NCBI GenBank assembly: GCA_030427935.1
Contig: JAUICI010000017.1
Location: 1 to 36,928 of the forward strand
DNA: 36,928 nt
Direction: 5' to 3'
Source: Bacteroidia bacterium
Lineage (GTDB): Bacteria > Bacteroidota > Bacteroidia > Flavobacteriales_D > Crocinitomicaceae
Shown here piece after piece: positions 22,814 to 32,389 of the stretch (position 1 is its first letter; each line of letters starts with the position of its first letter). The notes under the pieces were generated by a model that was not told where the DNA came from, searched no databases, and worked only from the letters and a program-made list of their open reading frames with translations. The translations under genes were made by a program, and so were the position numbers.

Positions 22814-25045
22814 ATGGAAAATAAAAGGGTAGAACACACATTTTGTAGAATTTGCGAATCTTTATGTGGATTGGAAATCGAATTGGAAGGGGATGAGATT
22901 AAAAAAATCATGCCCGACAATAATCATGTCGCCACAAGAGGTTTTGCTTGTCCCAAGGGTTTAAAGCAACATCACTTATTCAATTCTCCCGACCGTTTAA
23001 AATATCCAATGAAACGAATTGGAAAAGAATGGCACCGCATTTCATGGGATCAGGCTTTAAGCGAAATTGGTGCGAAAGTAAAACAGCTTAGAAAAGACCA
23101 TACGCCGCAATCTATTGGAATGTATGTAGGAACTGCAGCAGGTTTTAGTGTTTTACATCCCGTTTTTGCGCAAGGATTTATGGATGCTATTGGTTCCACA
23201 AATCTCTACGCTTCTGCAACTCAAGATTGCTCCAATAAATTTGCTGTATCGGAGCATATGTACGGATTTCCATTTACACTTCCTTTTCCAGATATTTTGA
23301 ATACCAATTGCATGATTGTGGTTGGAGCCAATCCTGTAGTTTCCAAATGGTCCTTTTTGCAAGTTCCGAATCCAAGTCTGCACTTGAAAGAAATGGAAAG
23401 AAGAGGCTGTAAACTTTATTTTGTAGATCCAAGAAAAACAGAATCAGCCAAGGTGGCTGGAGAACATGTGTTTATTCGCCCTGGAACCGATGTTTATTTT
23501 TACTTGGCCTTTCTGAATGAATTGATCAAAATAGGCGGAATAGATGAAGCTCGAGTGAATCAGTTCATGAAAAACTTTGATGAAATCAAAAAGGTTTGTG
23601 AAGAGTGGACGCCAGAAAAAGCAGAGAAGGTGACTCAAATGCCAGCAGAATCCCTCCGAAAAATGGTGGTCGATTTTAACGCCGCCGATGGAGCCTCTCT
23701 ATATTGTTCCACCGGAGTGAACATGGGAGGAATGGGTGTGCTGGCATTTTGGATCCAAGAGGTAATCAATGCCGTTTCAGGAAATTTGGATAGAAAAGGA
23801 GGGACATTAGTCGGAAAAGGCGTGATCGATTTTCCCAAATTTGGAAGTAAAAATGGAATCTTGATGCAAGACGTTAGATCGCGCATTGGAAATCACAGAA
23901 AAGTGAATGATGCATTCCCAGGTGGTCTTTTAGCTGATGAGATTTTAACCCCTGGAGAAGGACAAATTAAAGCCATGTTTATCACTGGTGGAAATCCTTT
24001 AATCACCATGGCCAATAGTAATAAACTGAGAAAAGCTTTTCAGGAATTAGAGTTATTGGTGACCTTAGATATTCTTCCAAATGAAACAGGTTCTCTGGCG
24101 CATTACATGTTGCCTTGCACCTCGCCAGTGGAAAGACCTGATCTTCCCTTTATTTTTCCTCTGATGCTAGGCTTACAAACCAAGCCTTATCTTCAGGCAA
24201 CTAAGTCGATCATTAAACCAATCGGAGAAGTTCGAGATGAAGCCACGATTTATGTGGATTTATGCAAACACAGTGGGGTCAATTTGTTTGGAAGTAAACT
24301 GGCTCAGCTATTCATGGAAAACTTGAAAAAGCTGAAATCTTTCCGACAAAAAGAAACCGAACAACCTGCACTTCCTCAGGAATTTGTGCTGAATCTTTTG
24401 TTGAAGGTTTGTCGTCAACCGGGATTCAAAAAGATCCTTAAAAACAAACACGGATTAATGCGAAACCCACATCAACCGGGCGACTTTTTAGGGCACCGAG
24501 TCTATACGAAAGATCAAAAGATTGACCTCGCTCCTCAAGTTTTGTTAGATCAATGGAGTAAATTGGAAAAGAACTACCAAAAGGAAATGAATTCCAAGCA
24601 GATCTATAAACTGATTACCAAAAGACATGTCAATACGCACAATAGTTGGACTCATAATTATGAGGAGTTTGTCAAAGGTGAGTTTCATACCAATTATTTG
24701 TACATCCATTCAAAAGATGCAGAAGAATTAGGCTTACAAAATAAAGACATGGTGGATGTGACCTCTAAAACCGCAACAGTTAGATTGCCCATAAAAATAT
24801 TGGACGATTTAATGCCGAAAACAGTGGCACTTCCTCATGGATGGGGACATCAGTCAAGTCGACAAAATGTAGCCAATAAAACAAAGGGTGTAAATGTAAA
24901 CGTTCTCGCCGCGGATGGTTCAGACTTAATTGAAGAAGTTTCTGGAATGGTTCACTTAACAGGTATTCCCGTCAAAATCGAAAAAGCCAAAGGAGAGCAA
25001 GCGCACTCTTGGTCTGGACTTGAAAAAGATATTTTGCACGTGTAA
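22814..25045 (+). CDS. Molybdopterin-dependent oxidoreductase (formate dehydrogenase-like)
   Basis: A bis-MGD molybdenum or tungsten oxidoreductase of the DMSO reductase superfamily, 743 residues, substrate unknown. Residues 11-46 hold a [4Fe-4S] site: Cys11, Cys14, Cys18 and Cys46 (CRICESLCG ... CPKG). Cofactor-binding blocks include MIVVGANPVVSKW, VDPRKTESAKVAGEHVFIRPGTD, MFITGGNPLITMANS and the C-terminal LPHGWGH. Cys139 in TQDCSNKF is a candidate Mo ligand. No Tat signal is present, so it is likely cytoplasmic. No electron-transfer subunit, chaperone or molybdopterin synthesis gene is adjacent. It converges on pssA across a family C repeat. Confidence 0.88.
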   Translation: MENKRVEHTFCRICESLCGLEIELEGDEIKKIMPDNNHVATRGFACPKGLKQHHLFNSPDRLKYPMKRIGKEWHRISWDQALSEIGAKVKQLRKDHTPQSIGMYVGTAAGFSVLHPVFAQGFMDAIGSTNLYASATQDCSNKFAVSEHMYGFPFTLPFPDILNTNCMIVVGANPVVSKWSFLQVPNPSLHLKEMERRGCKLYFVDPRKTESAKVAGEHVFIRPGTDVYFYLAFLNELIKIGGIDEARVNQFMKNFDEIKKVCEEWTPEKAEKVTQMPAESLRKMVVDFNAADGASLYCSTGVNMGGMGVLAFWIQEVINAVSGNLDRKGGTLVGKGVIDFPKFGSKNGILMQDVRSRIGNHRKVNDAFPGGLLADEILTPGEGQIKAMFITGGNPLITMANSNKLRKAFQELELLVTLDILPNETGSLAHYMLPCTSPVERPDLPFIFPLMLGLQTKPYLQATKSIIKPIGEVRDEATIYVDLCKHSGVNLFGSKLAQLFMENLKKLKSFRQKETEQPALPQEFVLNLLLKVCRQPGFKKILKNKHGLMRNPHQPGDFLGHRVYTKDQKIDLAPQVLLDQWSKLEKNYQKEMNSKQIYKLITKRHVNTHNSWTHNYEEFVKGEFHTNYLYIHSKDAEELGLQNKDMVDVTSKTATVRLPIKILDDLMPKTVALPHGWGHQSSRQNVANKTKGVNVNVLAADGSDLIEEVSGMVHLTGIPVKIEKAKGEQAHSWSGLEKDILHV

Positions 25046-25067
25046 ATTCTGATGAACTATTAAGGTT

Positions 25068-25112
25068 ACGAAGGATTCCAAACGTTATGAAGGATTCCCA
25101 AATCCTTCGTTA
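25068..25112. repeat. Family C repeat, copy 2
   Basis: A half-unit AAGGATTCC at 25071 is followed by a hairpin: left arm 25087-25096, loop CCCA (25097-25100), right arm 25101-25110. It encodes the last residues and the stop codon (25085-25087) of pssA on the minus strand. It parallels 22624-22662. Confidence 0.75.
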
Positions 25113-26035
25113 TCCCTCTTTCCAAAAAACCAAACCCCAACCGAAATCAGAATATAGGTGAGGATAATAAAAGGAAAGGACCATAATTGAAGGAAGACAA
25201 TCAGACCAATACAAAGCAATAAAAAGAGGTATCTGATTTCATTTCTTTTCCATCCAAAACCTTTAACCTTAAGTGAGAACATTGGGATCTCACTGATAAG
25301 AAGTGTCGAAAACAGAATTGATAAGAAGATTAATATTCTGAAGTCTAGCATGAACAAGGCTAAATCAGATTGCCACTTACCAATGGCGTCATTAGCCATA
25401 TAATCTTGGTAAATTAGAGCAAAACCCGCAAAAAATAAAGTGTTGGCTGGTGTCGCTAGACCAATAAAGCCATCAGTTTGCCGAGTGTCAATATTGAACT
25501 TCCCAAGACGAATCATTGAAAAAATAGGAATCAATAGACCAAAAAATGGAAGATACGCAACCCAAGGCTCAGTATCTTTCTTCTGCTGCTTTAACCTGTC
25601 TTTCACTTCAAGCCCTTTGTTAAAATGCATGGCTCGAGAATGATTGTAAACGGCATTTAGAATCAATAGGTCGGGAGCATCTTTTCTGAATTGAGTATCG
25701 AAATTTTCCAAAGGGGTTTCAGAAAGTATTTGAAACTCCTCTTTTTTCGATTTTAAATCGGTTACAATACCAATATTGATTAGTAATACCACGATAATCC
25801 CAGGCGCAACTCCAAATGTCACCATGTCGGCCAATGAATCCAATTGTTTGCCTAATTCACCACTAACACCCAACTTTCTTGCGGCAAATCCGTCAAAGAA
25901 ATCAAGAAAGGCTGAAATGAAAATGCACCATGGCGCCCAAGATAGATGACCAGTCAGAGCAAAAAAGATCGCCAAACAACCAAAAAACAGATTTCCAGCT
26001 GTTAGGATATTGGGAATTTGTCGTTTTAATTGCAT
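25085..26035 (-). CDS. pssA: CDP-diacylglycerol-serine O-phosphatidyltransferase
   Basis: Integral membrane enzyme making phosphatidylserine from CDP-diacylglycerol and serine, the step toward phosphatidylethanolamine. The CDP-alcohol phosphotransferase motif is complete: Asp45-x2-Asp48-Gly49-x2-Ala52-Arg53-x8-Gly62-x3-Asp66-x3-Asp70. Hydrophobic helices surround it, and RLGKFNIDTRQTDGFIGLATPAN is the block typical of Bacteroidota PssA. At 316 residues it is longer than usual, because of a polar segment at about residues 93-156. The C-terminus GFGNPS is encoded by a family C repeat. It diverges from the PorV-like gene. Another CDP-alcohol transferase is possible but less likely. Confidence 0.93.
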   Translation of the reverse strand: MQLKRQIPNILTAGNLFFGCLAIFFALTGHLSWAPWCIFISAFLDFFDGFAARKLGVSGELGKQLDSLADMVTFGVAPGIIVVLLINIGIVTDLKSKKEEFQILSETPLENFDTQFRKDAPDLLILNAVYNHSRAMHFNKGLEVKDRLKQQKKDTEPWVAYLPFFGLLIPIFSMIRLGKFNIDTRQTDGFIGLATPANTLFFAGFALIYQDYMANDAIGKWQSDLALFMLDFRILIFLSILFSTLLISEIPMFSLKVKGFGWKRNEIRYLFLLLCIGLIVFLQLWSFPFIILTYILISVGVWFFGKRDNEGFGNPS

Positions 26036-26131
26036 ATTGAATTCAAATTAAGCTAATATTTATCGATATTTACACAATTTTAAAGTACAAATTGAGTTTA
26101 TTATCGTACTACTTTAGAACAAAATTTGCTG

Positions 26132-27262
26132 ATGTTGCTTAGAAAATTCATTTTATTCCTCATTCCTCTAATTGCTATTAGTACGGTTCGCGCACAAGGA
26201 GATTTGGCGCCAAAATATTCCAATGATTTCTTATCCATTGGTGTGGATGCACGAGCATTGGGGATGTCGAACTCAGTCGTAGCAGGGGTAGATGATGTAA
26301 CCGCTGGTTATTGGAATCCCGCTGGTTTGGTTCAAATGCCGACCATGCTAGATTTTGGCTTAATGCATGCGGAATACTTCGCTGGGATATCCAAATACGA
26401 TTATATTGGAGCAGCTTATAAGATTGATGATAAATCCGCGGTTGGATTTACAGGAATTCGATTTGGAGTTGACAATATTCCGAATACCACTCAGCTTATT
26501 GATGCCGATGGAAATGTGAATTACGATAATATTACCACTTTCACAGCGGCGGATTATGGTTTTCTTCTTACTTATTCTAGAGAATTATCAGTTCCAAGAC
26601 TTTATGTGGGTGGAAATGTTAAAATTATCTACAGACAAGTAGGTGATTTTGCCAATTCATGGGGTTTTGGTATCGATGCAGGAGTTCAATATCACTTAAA
26701 AAAGAACTGGAAGTTTGGTGCTGTGCTTAGAGATGCAACCTCTACTTTCAATGCTTGGGTATTTAAGTTGGATGATGTGACCAAAGATGTTTGGTTGCAA
26801 ACAGGAAATGAATTACCAGAAAATGGCTTGGAATTGACGCTTCCAAGATTAATTCTAGGAGCTCAAGGTGATTTCGAATTCGGAAAAGGGTTTTATGGTC
26901 TTTTCGAAATGGATTTTGATTTTACTTTCGATGGCAGAAGAAATGTATTGATTCGAACTTCTCCAATCAGTATTGATCCTCATCTTGGAGTTGAAGTTGG
27001 ATGGAAAGAATACGTCGCATTGAGAGCTGGTTTTGGAAATTTTCAGTTTGAAAAACAATTTGATGGAAGTGAGAAATTGAGCTTCCAACCCAATATTGGA
27101 ATTGGAATTGGATTCAAAGGGGTTCGAATTGATTATGCTTTCACTGATATAGGAAATCAGTCGGTGGCCTTGTATTCACACATATTTTCTCTTAAATTTA
27201 GAATAAAAGGTAAAAGAGATAAAAAGGGTAAGGAAAAGGAAAGCAACCCTAAAAATGAATGA
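26132..27262 (+). CDS. PorV/PorQ-family outer-membrane protein (type IX secretion)
   Basis: A predicted outer-membrane beta-barrel of the PorV/PorQ family, 376 residues, tied to type IX secretion. PorV normally shuttles cargo from the translocon to the PorU sortase. The signal peptide is MLLRKFILFLIPLIAISTVRAQ, and the hallmark N-terminal strand FLSIGVDARALGMSNSVVAG plus AGYWNPAGLV fits the family. Many alternating strands end in a barrel-like C-terminus and a short Lys-rich tail. The ATG at 26132 is chosen over a TTG six bases upstream. Its stop overlaps the PorU-like start by four bases (ATGA), so they are translated together. PorV cannot be told from PorQ or another paralog here. Confidence 0.85.
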   Translation: MLLRKFILFLIPLIAISTVRAQGDLAPKYSNDFLSIGVDARALGMSNSVVAGVDDVTAGYWNPAGLVQMPTMLDFGLMHAEYFAGISKYDYIGAAYKIDDKSAVGFTGIRFGVDNIPNTTQLIDADGNVNYDNITTFTAADYGFLLTYSRELSVPRLYVGGNVKIIYRQVGDFANSWGFGIDAGVQYHLKKNWKFGAVLRDATSTFNAWVFKLDDVTKDVWLQTGNELPENGLELTLPRLILGAQGDFEFGKGFYGLFEMDFDFTFDGRRNVLIRTSPISIDPHLGVEVGWKEYVALRAGFGNFQFEKQFDGSEKLSFQPNIGIGIGFKGVRIDYAFTDIGNQSVALYSHIFSLKFRIKGKRDKKGKEKESNPKNE

Positions 27263-30200
27263 GATTAGTATTCACCATACTTCTATTTCTTAGCTACTCG
27301 TTTTCACACGCGCAACCATACGGAAACGAATGGATTGACTACTCACAAAATTATTACAGCTTTAAAATTTCCGAAGAAGGAATTTACCGTATCGATTACG
27401 CAACCATGCAAGCTGCTGGAATTCCAATTTCTACAATTACAAGCACACAATTACAAGTTTTTGGCCGCGAATCCGAAATTCAAATCTATGTGAATGATGG
27501 TAGCGACGGGACGATGGATCCCGGTGATTATATCGAATTTTACGCAAATAAAAACGATGCTTGGTTGGATTCGTTGATCTATGATCAACCCCAACACGTC
27601 ATGAACCCCTATTTTTCTCTGTACAACGACACGATTCAATATTTTCTTTCCTGGACCAATGGGTCTGGCCAAAGGGTAGTAGAAGAAACAGATGTCAATT
27701 TCGCAGCATTCGCTCCACAGAATTTTTATATTCAAAATTCCCTTATCGAGTATATTGGGTTGTACATTGAAGGTGAGAAACAAAGTGGATTATCCAGTTC
27801 CTATTTTACGGAAGGAGAAGGGTGGGCAAGAGCACCAATTAATGCTGTCCCAAGTAACCCAACTTTTACATCCTCAATTCCTACAACAAACATTTATTCG
27901 GGCTTTGGTGCACCAGATGCGAAAGGGATTTCGGTTACGGCGAGTACATCAAACGCCACTTTCACAGGTACCGGAAACCATCATATCAGAATCTCATACG
28001 GTTCGCCCGCTACCCAAATCTATGATACGGTTTATACCGGCTATCAATTAATTAAGTTCAATATTCAAGTTGCCGCGAATACGCTAACAAATGGAACAAC
28101 TGATTTTAGACACACTTTTATCGATGATCAAGGTGCGGCTTCTGATTATCAATCGATGTGTTATGTCGAACTCAATTATCCACACACTATGGATTTTGAA
28201 GGTCAATCTGCGGGAACACTTTATAGCCCATTTAATGGGTCTGAACCGAAATCTCGATACGACCTAACTAACCATAGTATTACAAATCCAATCATTTATG
28301 CTTTAGGGGATCAAATTAGAAAGATTACAGGACAGGTAAACGCTGGGGTTCTTCAGTTTTTGGTTCCCAATAATCTGGCAGCTGATAATAAAGTATTGGT
28401 TTTGGATGAATCAGAAGTGAAGACCGTGTCGTCTCTTTCTCCCGTTAATGGTACAGGAGCTTTTACAGATTATAGCACTGCAAGTAATGACAATTACCTG
28501 ATTTTGACAGAAACTTCTTTACTCACTTCAGTTCAACAATATGAATCCTACAGAGAAAGTGCGTCTGGAGGAGCCTATTCCGTTTTTACTGCTGATGTGA
28601 ATGAGCTTTACCTACAGTTTGGAGGGGGTATTCCAAAACACGCCCTCGCAATTAGAAGGTTTGCTAAATATTTTGTGGATAATTCAACTGTGAATCCAGA
28701 ACATCTATTCATTATCGGAAAAGGAGTGAGGGAAGCAACTGAATCAAATATTTTAGCCGGAATTGGAACAAGATTGGATTCTGCATCTTATGCCTCAAGT
28801 TTGGTTCCTTCTTGGGGTTATCCTTCTTCAGACATATTGCTTACAGGAGGGTTTAATGGCACTGTTTGGGCACCTTTAATGGCCACGGGTAGATATGCTG
28901 CTACGAGCAATCAAGATGTTTTGGAATATTTGAATAAAGTGCAAGAATTTGAAATGGCTCAGGATCCAAATTCAATCTATTCCATCGCGACCAAAGATTG
29001 GCAGAAACAGGTTTTGCATTTTGGAGGTGGATCCTCTGCTTCGGAGCAACAATTGTTCAAAGCTTATTTGCAAAATTACGAGAACCTGATTGAAGGAATG
29101 GAGTTTGGTGGAAATGTATTTTCAACTTACAAAACGACTTCAGATCCCATCGATCCTGTGACCTCCCAGGAAGTAACTCAGAAGATAAATGAAGGAACTT
29201 CAATCATGACCTTTTTTGGACATGCATCCTCAAGTGGTTTTGACCAAAATGTGGATGATCCATCCAATTGGTCCAATCAAGGGAAATATCCTTTAGTAAT
29301 TGGTAATGCATGTTATACAGGCGATATTTTTCAACCGAGTTCCAATTCAACATCTGAACGCTTTGTCATGTTGCCCGATAGAGGAGCAATTGCATTTCTT
29401 TCTTCCGTAAAACTTGGTTTCGCTCAAACTTTAAATACTTATACCTATGAACTTTATCAGAATATTTCACTCAATGCTTATGGACAAACTATTGGTCAGC
29501 AAATTCGTCAGACCATTTTAAATGTGGAATCTCCTGCGGCAACTATTCCTCTGGAATCAACTTGTGTAGGTATGACTTTACATGGAGACCCAGCTTTAAG
29601 ATTGAATTGGCATCAAAATCCCGAATTTGAAATCAATAATCAAAGTATCTTATTTGAGCCTGAAAATATCAATTTATCTGTTGATTCCATTACAGTGAAT
29701 GTGGCCCTTACAAATATTGGGAAAGCAACAGATAGTTCCTTTACAGTTGAATTAAGAAGAACATTTCCGAATTCTGCATCAGACTCCGTTTACAATAAAG
29801 TAGTCTCAGGGCTTTACTACAAGGACACCGTAAGTTTTCGAATGCCTTTGGACCCGAACAATGGTGTTGGACTCAATAGTTTTTCAGCAAAGGTGGATAT
29901 TCCTTCACTAGTAAATGAACAATATGATGAGGTATTTAATAACCAAGTTACAGTTCCTTATTTGATAAAAATTGATGGGATTTACCCCGTTTGGCCTTAT
30001 GAATATGCTGTTGTGCCAAAAGATACCGTTACGCTTAAGGCTTCAACTAATGATCCTTTTGCTTCTACCAAACTATACCGTTTTGAGGTGGATACAACGG
30101 ATTTATTTAATTCACCTTTTCGAAAATATTATGAGGTAAATGCCCCGGGTGGTGTCGTTGAAGCTGAATATAATCAATGGTTGAATGCGGATTTAAATTC

Positions 30201-32379
30201 TTCTGATCCTTTGATTCTGGAGGATAGTATGGTCTACTTTTGGAGGGTCGCTTTCGATAGTACAACCATGATTTGGAATGAATCTTCGTTCCAGTATATC
30301 CCTGGACAAAGAGGCTGGGGGCAAGATCACTTTTTCCAATTTAAAAATGGTACATTCTCTAATATTGATTATGATCGAAACCTCAGAAAAAGAAACTTCT
30401 TCCCGGATAAAAAAATTATTAATTGCCAGGTTTTTGGGAATTCAGTCGACTTTAATGAATTGCTTGCAACCGATTGGAAAATTGATGGAGAAGTGCAGGA
30501 GTACGGCTTGTGTACACTAACCCCATCTTTGATCGTAGCCGTAGTCGATCCTGTTACGCTTGAAGCCTGGGGGACTGCCAATGGAGGTCAAAATCCACAA
30601 AATTCCTTTGGTAATGCGAATGATGGTGCAAGTTGTCGAAATAGAGTAGAGAAATACTTTATTTTCAGGCAAAATGATGCGACTTCTTTGGCCTCTTTTG
30701 AAAACATGATTTTGAATGAAATACCAGATAGTTTCTACATTTTAATTTATACAACAACCTATGCTGATTTTTCGCAGTGGGATGCGCTTTACCCAAATAC
30801 TTACAATGTTTTTCAAACTTTAGGTTCGGATAGTATTGCGCCAGGGAAACCTGATGTTCCATTTATTTTCTTTACAAAGAAAGGGGATGTTTCTACGACC
30901 CATGAAGAGTATGGGATTGATATCAATTCGAATCTGGTTCTGAATGACACTTTAACCGGTTATGATTATATCGGGGAAGAAAAATCTACCATAATTGGAC
31001 CCGCTTTTGAATGGAATGCCCTTTATTGGAAACAGAATGCGGAGGAATCTCCGAGTCAAGATACAACCAGATTACAGGTGTATGGAATTAATTCTTCGGG
31101 AGCTGAAAATTTAGTTTTTGACACACTCTTCACTTCTTTAGATTCGATTATAAACTTGAACACACTAATTGACGCCAATCAATATCCTTGGATGCGCCTA
31201 AATGCAAGTTTAAAAGATAGTATCGATTTTACGCCTTCGCAGATTGATCGTTGGCATGTCTTGTATCAACCCGTTCCAGAAGCTGCTATTGATAATGATC
31301 TTGGTTATTATTGGTCGGCTACGGATACTATTCAAGAAGGGATGGAGGTCTCATTTGCTGGAATGATTCAAAACATCTCCGATTATCACATGGATAGCCT
31401 GTTAGTGAAATACTGGATTGAAGACCAAGATCGAAATATTCATCCAATTAGCTATCCGCGTCAAGACTCATTGAAAGTAAATGGAGATTTGTTTGATACT
31501 ATTACCTTTAGTACCTATGGAATTCCAGGTAATAATTTACTTTGGATGGAAGTGAACCCTTACGTTACGCCTACGGATCAAGATCAATTGGAGCAACATT
31601 ATTTTAACAATTTAGCTCAAATCCCATTTTATGTTGCCGCTGATGAAATCAATCCAATTTTAGATGTCACATTTGATGGTTACCATATTCTGAATGGTGA
31701 CCTGGTGAGTGGAAATGCTCAAATTGTCATTAGTCTAAAAGATGAAAATGAATTTTTACTCCTGGAAAACGATTCGGATACCGCGAATTTTGGTATTTAC
31801 TTGAAAGACCCGCTGGGTAATCAAGAGCGAATTCCTTTCCTCGGACCGAATGGCGAAAATGTGATGCAATGGATTCCTGCGGATGGTCCAGAGAATAAGT
31901 TCAAAATCATCCATGATGGAAACTTTCCTATGGATGGGGTTTATGAATTGTTGGTTCAGGGAAGTGATGTTTCAGGAAATAACTCTGGTGATCTGGAATA
32001 CAAAATCGAATTCGAAGTCATCAATAAGTCCACGATCACCTATCTAATGAATTATCCAAACCCCTTTTCAACTTCAACAAGATTCGTTTTCACCCTTACT
32101 GGTAATACGGTACCCGATGAGATGCGAATTCAAATCATGACGGTTACTGGGAAAATTGTAAAAACAATCACCTTAGATGAATTTGGTCCGATTAAAGTGG
32201 GGCAAAATATTTCAGAATATGCCTGGGATGGAAGGGATGAATGGGGAGACCAATTGGCTAACGGCGTTTACTTGTACACGGTTCAGATGCGCATCAATGG
32301 CGAGCAAATCGAACATCGTAATTCAGGAGCTGATCAATTTTTTAAGAAAGAATTCGGTAAAATGTACTTGCTTCGATAG
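27259..32379 (+). CDS. porU2: PorU-family C25 sortase, long form (PorU2-like), type IX secretion
   Basis: Cell-surface cysteine peptidase of the gingipain (C25) family, predicted to remove C-terminal sorting domains and attach cargo to the surface. It has 1706 residues, well above the roughly 1150-1300 of classical PorU, and resembles the long PorU2 type. After a signal peptide (MRLVFTILLFLSYSFSHA) comes an N-domain with WIDYSQNYYSFKISEEG and DPGDYIEFYANK. The C25 domain (about 410-780) keeps His655 in FFGHASS and Cys685 in GNACYTGD. A long middle of beta-sandwich domains follows, then a T9SS type A sorting domain from about 1593 (YLMNYPNPFS, WDGRDEWG, GVYLYTVQ). It overlaps the PorV-like gene by four bases. 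Confidence 0.85.
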   Translation: MRLVFTILLFLSYSFSHAQPYGNEWIDYSQNYYSFKISEEGIYRIDYATMQAAGIPISTITSTQLQVFGRESEIQIYVNDGSDGTMDPGDYIEFYANKNDAWLDSLIYDQPQHVMNPYFSLYNDTIQYFLSWTNGSGQRVVEETDVNFAAFAPQNFYIQNSLIEYIGLYIEGEKQSGLSSSYFTEGEGWARAPINAVPSNPTFTSSIPTTNIYSGFGAPDAKGISVTASTSNATFTGTGNHHIRISYGSPATQIYDTVYTGYQLIKFNIQVAANTLTNGTTDFRHTFIDDQGAASDYQSMCYVELNYPHTMDFEGQSAGTLYSPFNGSEPKSRYDLTNHSITNPIIYALGDQIRKITGQVNAGVLQFLVPNNLAADNKVLVLDESEVKTVSSLSPVNGTGAFTDYSTASNDNYLILTETSLLTSVQQYESYRESASGGAYSVFTADVNELYLQFGGGIPKHALAIRRFAKYFVDNSTVNPEHLFIIGKGVREATESNILAGIGTRLDSASYASSLVPSWGYPSSDILLTGGFNGTVWAPLMATGRYAATSNQDVLEYLNKVQEFEMAQDPNSIYSIATKDWQKQVLHFGGGSSASEQQLFKAYLQNYENLIEGMEFGGNVFSTYKTTSDPIDPVTSQEVTQKINEGTSIMTFFGHASSSGFDQNVDDPSNWSNQGKYPLVIGNACYTGDIFQPSSNSTSERFVMLPDRGAIAFLSSVKLGFAQTLNTYTYELYQNISLNAYGQTIGQQIRQTILNVESPAATIPLESTCVGMTLHGDPALRLNWHQNPEFEINNQSILFEPENINLSVDSITVNVALTNIGKATDSSFTVELRRTFPNSASDSVYNKVVSGLYYKDTVSFRMPLDPNNGVGLNSFSAKVDIPSLVNEQYDEVFNNQVTVPYLIKIDGIYPVWPYEYAVVPKDTVTLKASTNDPFASTKLYRFEVDTTDLFNSPFRKYYEVNAPGGVVEAEYNQWLNADLNSSDPLILEDSMVYFWRVAFDSTTMIWNESSFQYIPGQRGWGQDHFFQFKNGTFSNIDYDRNLRKRNFFPDKKIINCQVFGNSVDFNELLATDWKIDGEVQEYGLCTLTPSLIVAVVDPVTLEAWGTANGGQNPQNSFGNANDGASCRNRVEKYFIFRQNDATSLASFENMILNEIPDSFYILIYTTTYADFSQWDALYPNTYNVFQTLGSDSIAPGKPDVPFIFFTKKGDVSTTHEEYGIDINSNLVLNDTLTGYDYIGEEKSTIIGPAFEWNALYWKQNAEESPSQDTTRLQVYGINSSGAENLVFDTLFTSLDSIINLNTLIDANQYPWMRLNASLKDSIDFTPSQIDRWHVLYQPVPEAAIDNDLGYYWSATDTIQEGMEVSFAGMIQNISDYHMDSLLVKYWIEDQDRNIHPISYPRQDSLKVNGDLFDTITFSTYGIPGNNLLWMEVNPYVTPTDQDQLEQHYFNNLAQIPFYVAADEINPILDVTFDGYHILNGDLVSGNAQIVISLKDENEFLLLENDSDTANFGIYLKDPLGNQERIPFLGPNGENVMQWIPADGPENKFKIIHDGNFPMDGVYELLVQGSDVSGNNSGDLEYKIEFEVINKSTITYLMNYPNPFSTSTRFVFTLTGNTVPDEMRIQIMTVTGKIVKTITLDEFGPIKVGQNISEYAWDGRDEWGDQLANGVYLYTVQMRINGEQIEHRNSGADQFFKKEFGKMYLLR

Positions 32380-32389
32380 AAGTCTGGTT

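Noticed and set aside
27451-28051. Open frames on both strands inside the PorU-like gene
   Set aside because: The PorU-like frame is continuous and carries the conserved N-domain here; the others have no recognisable features.
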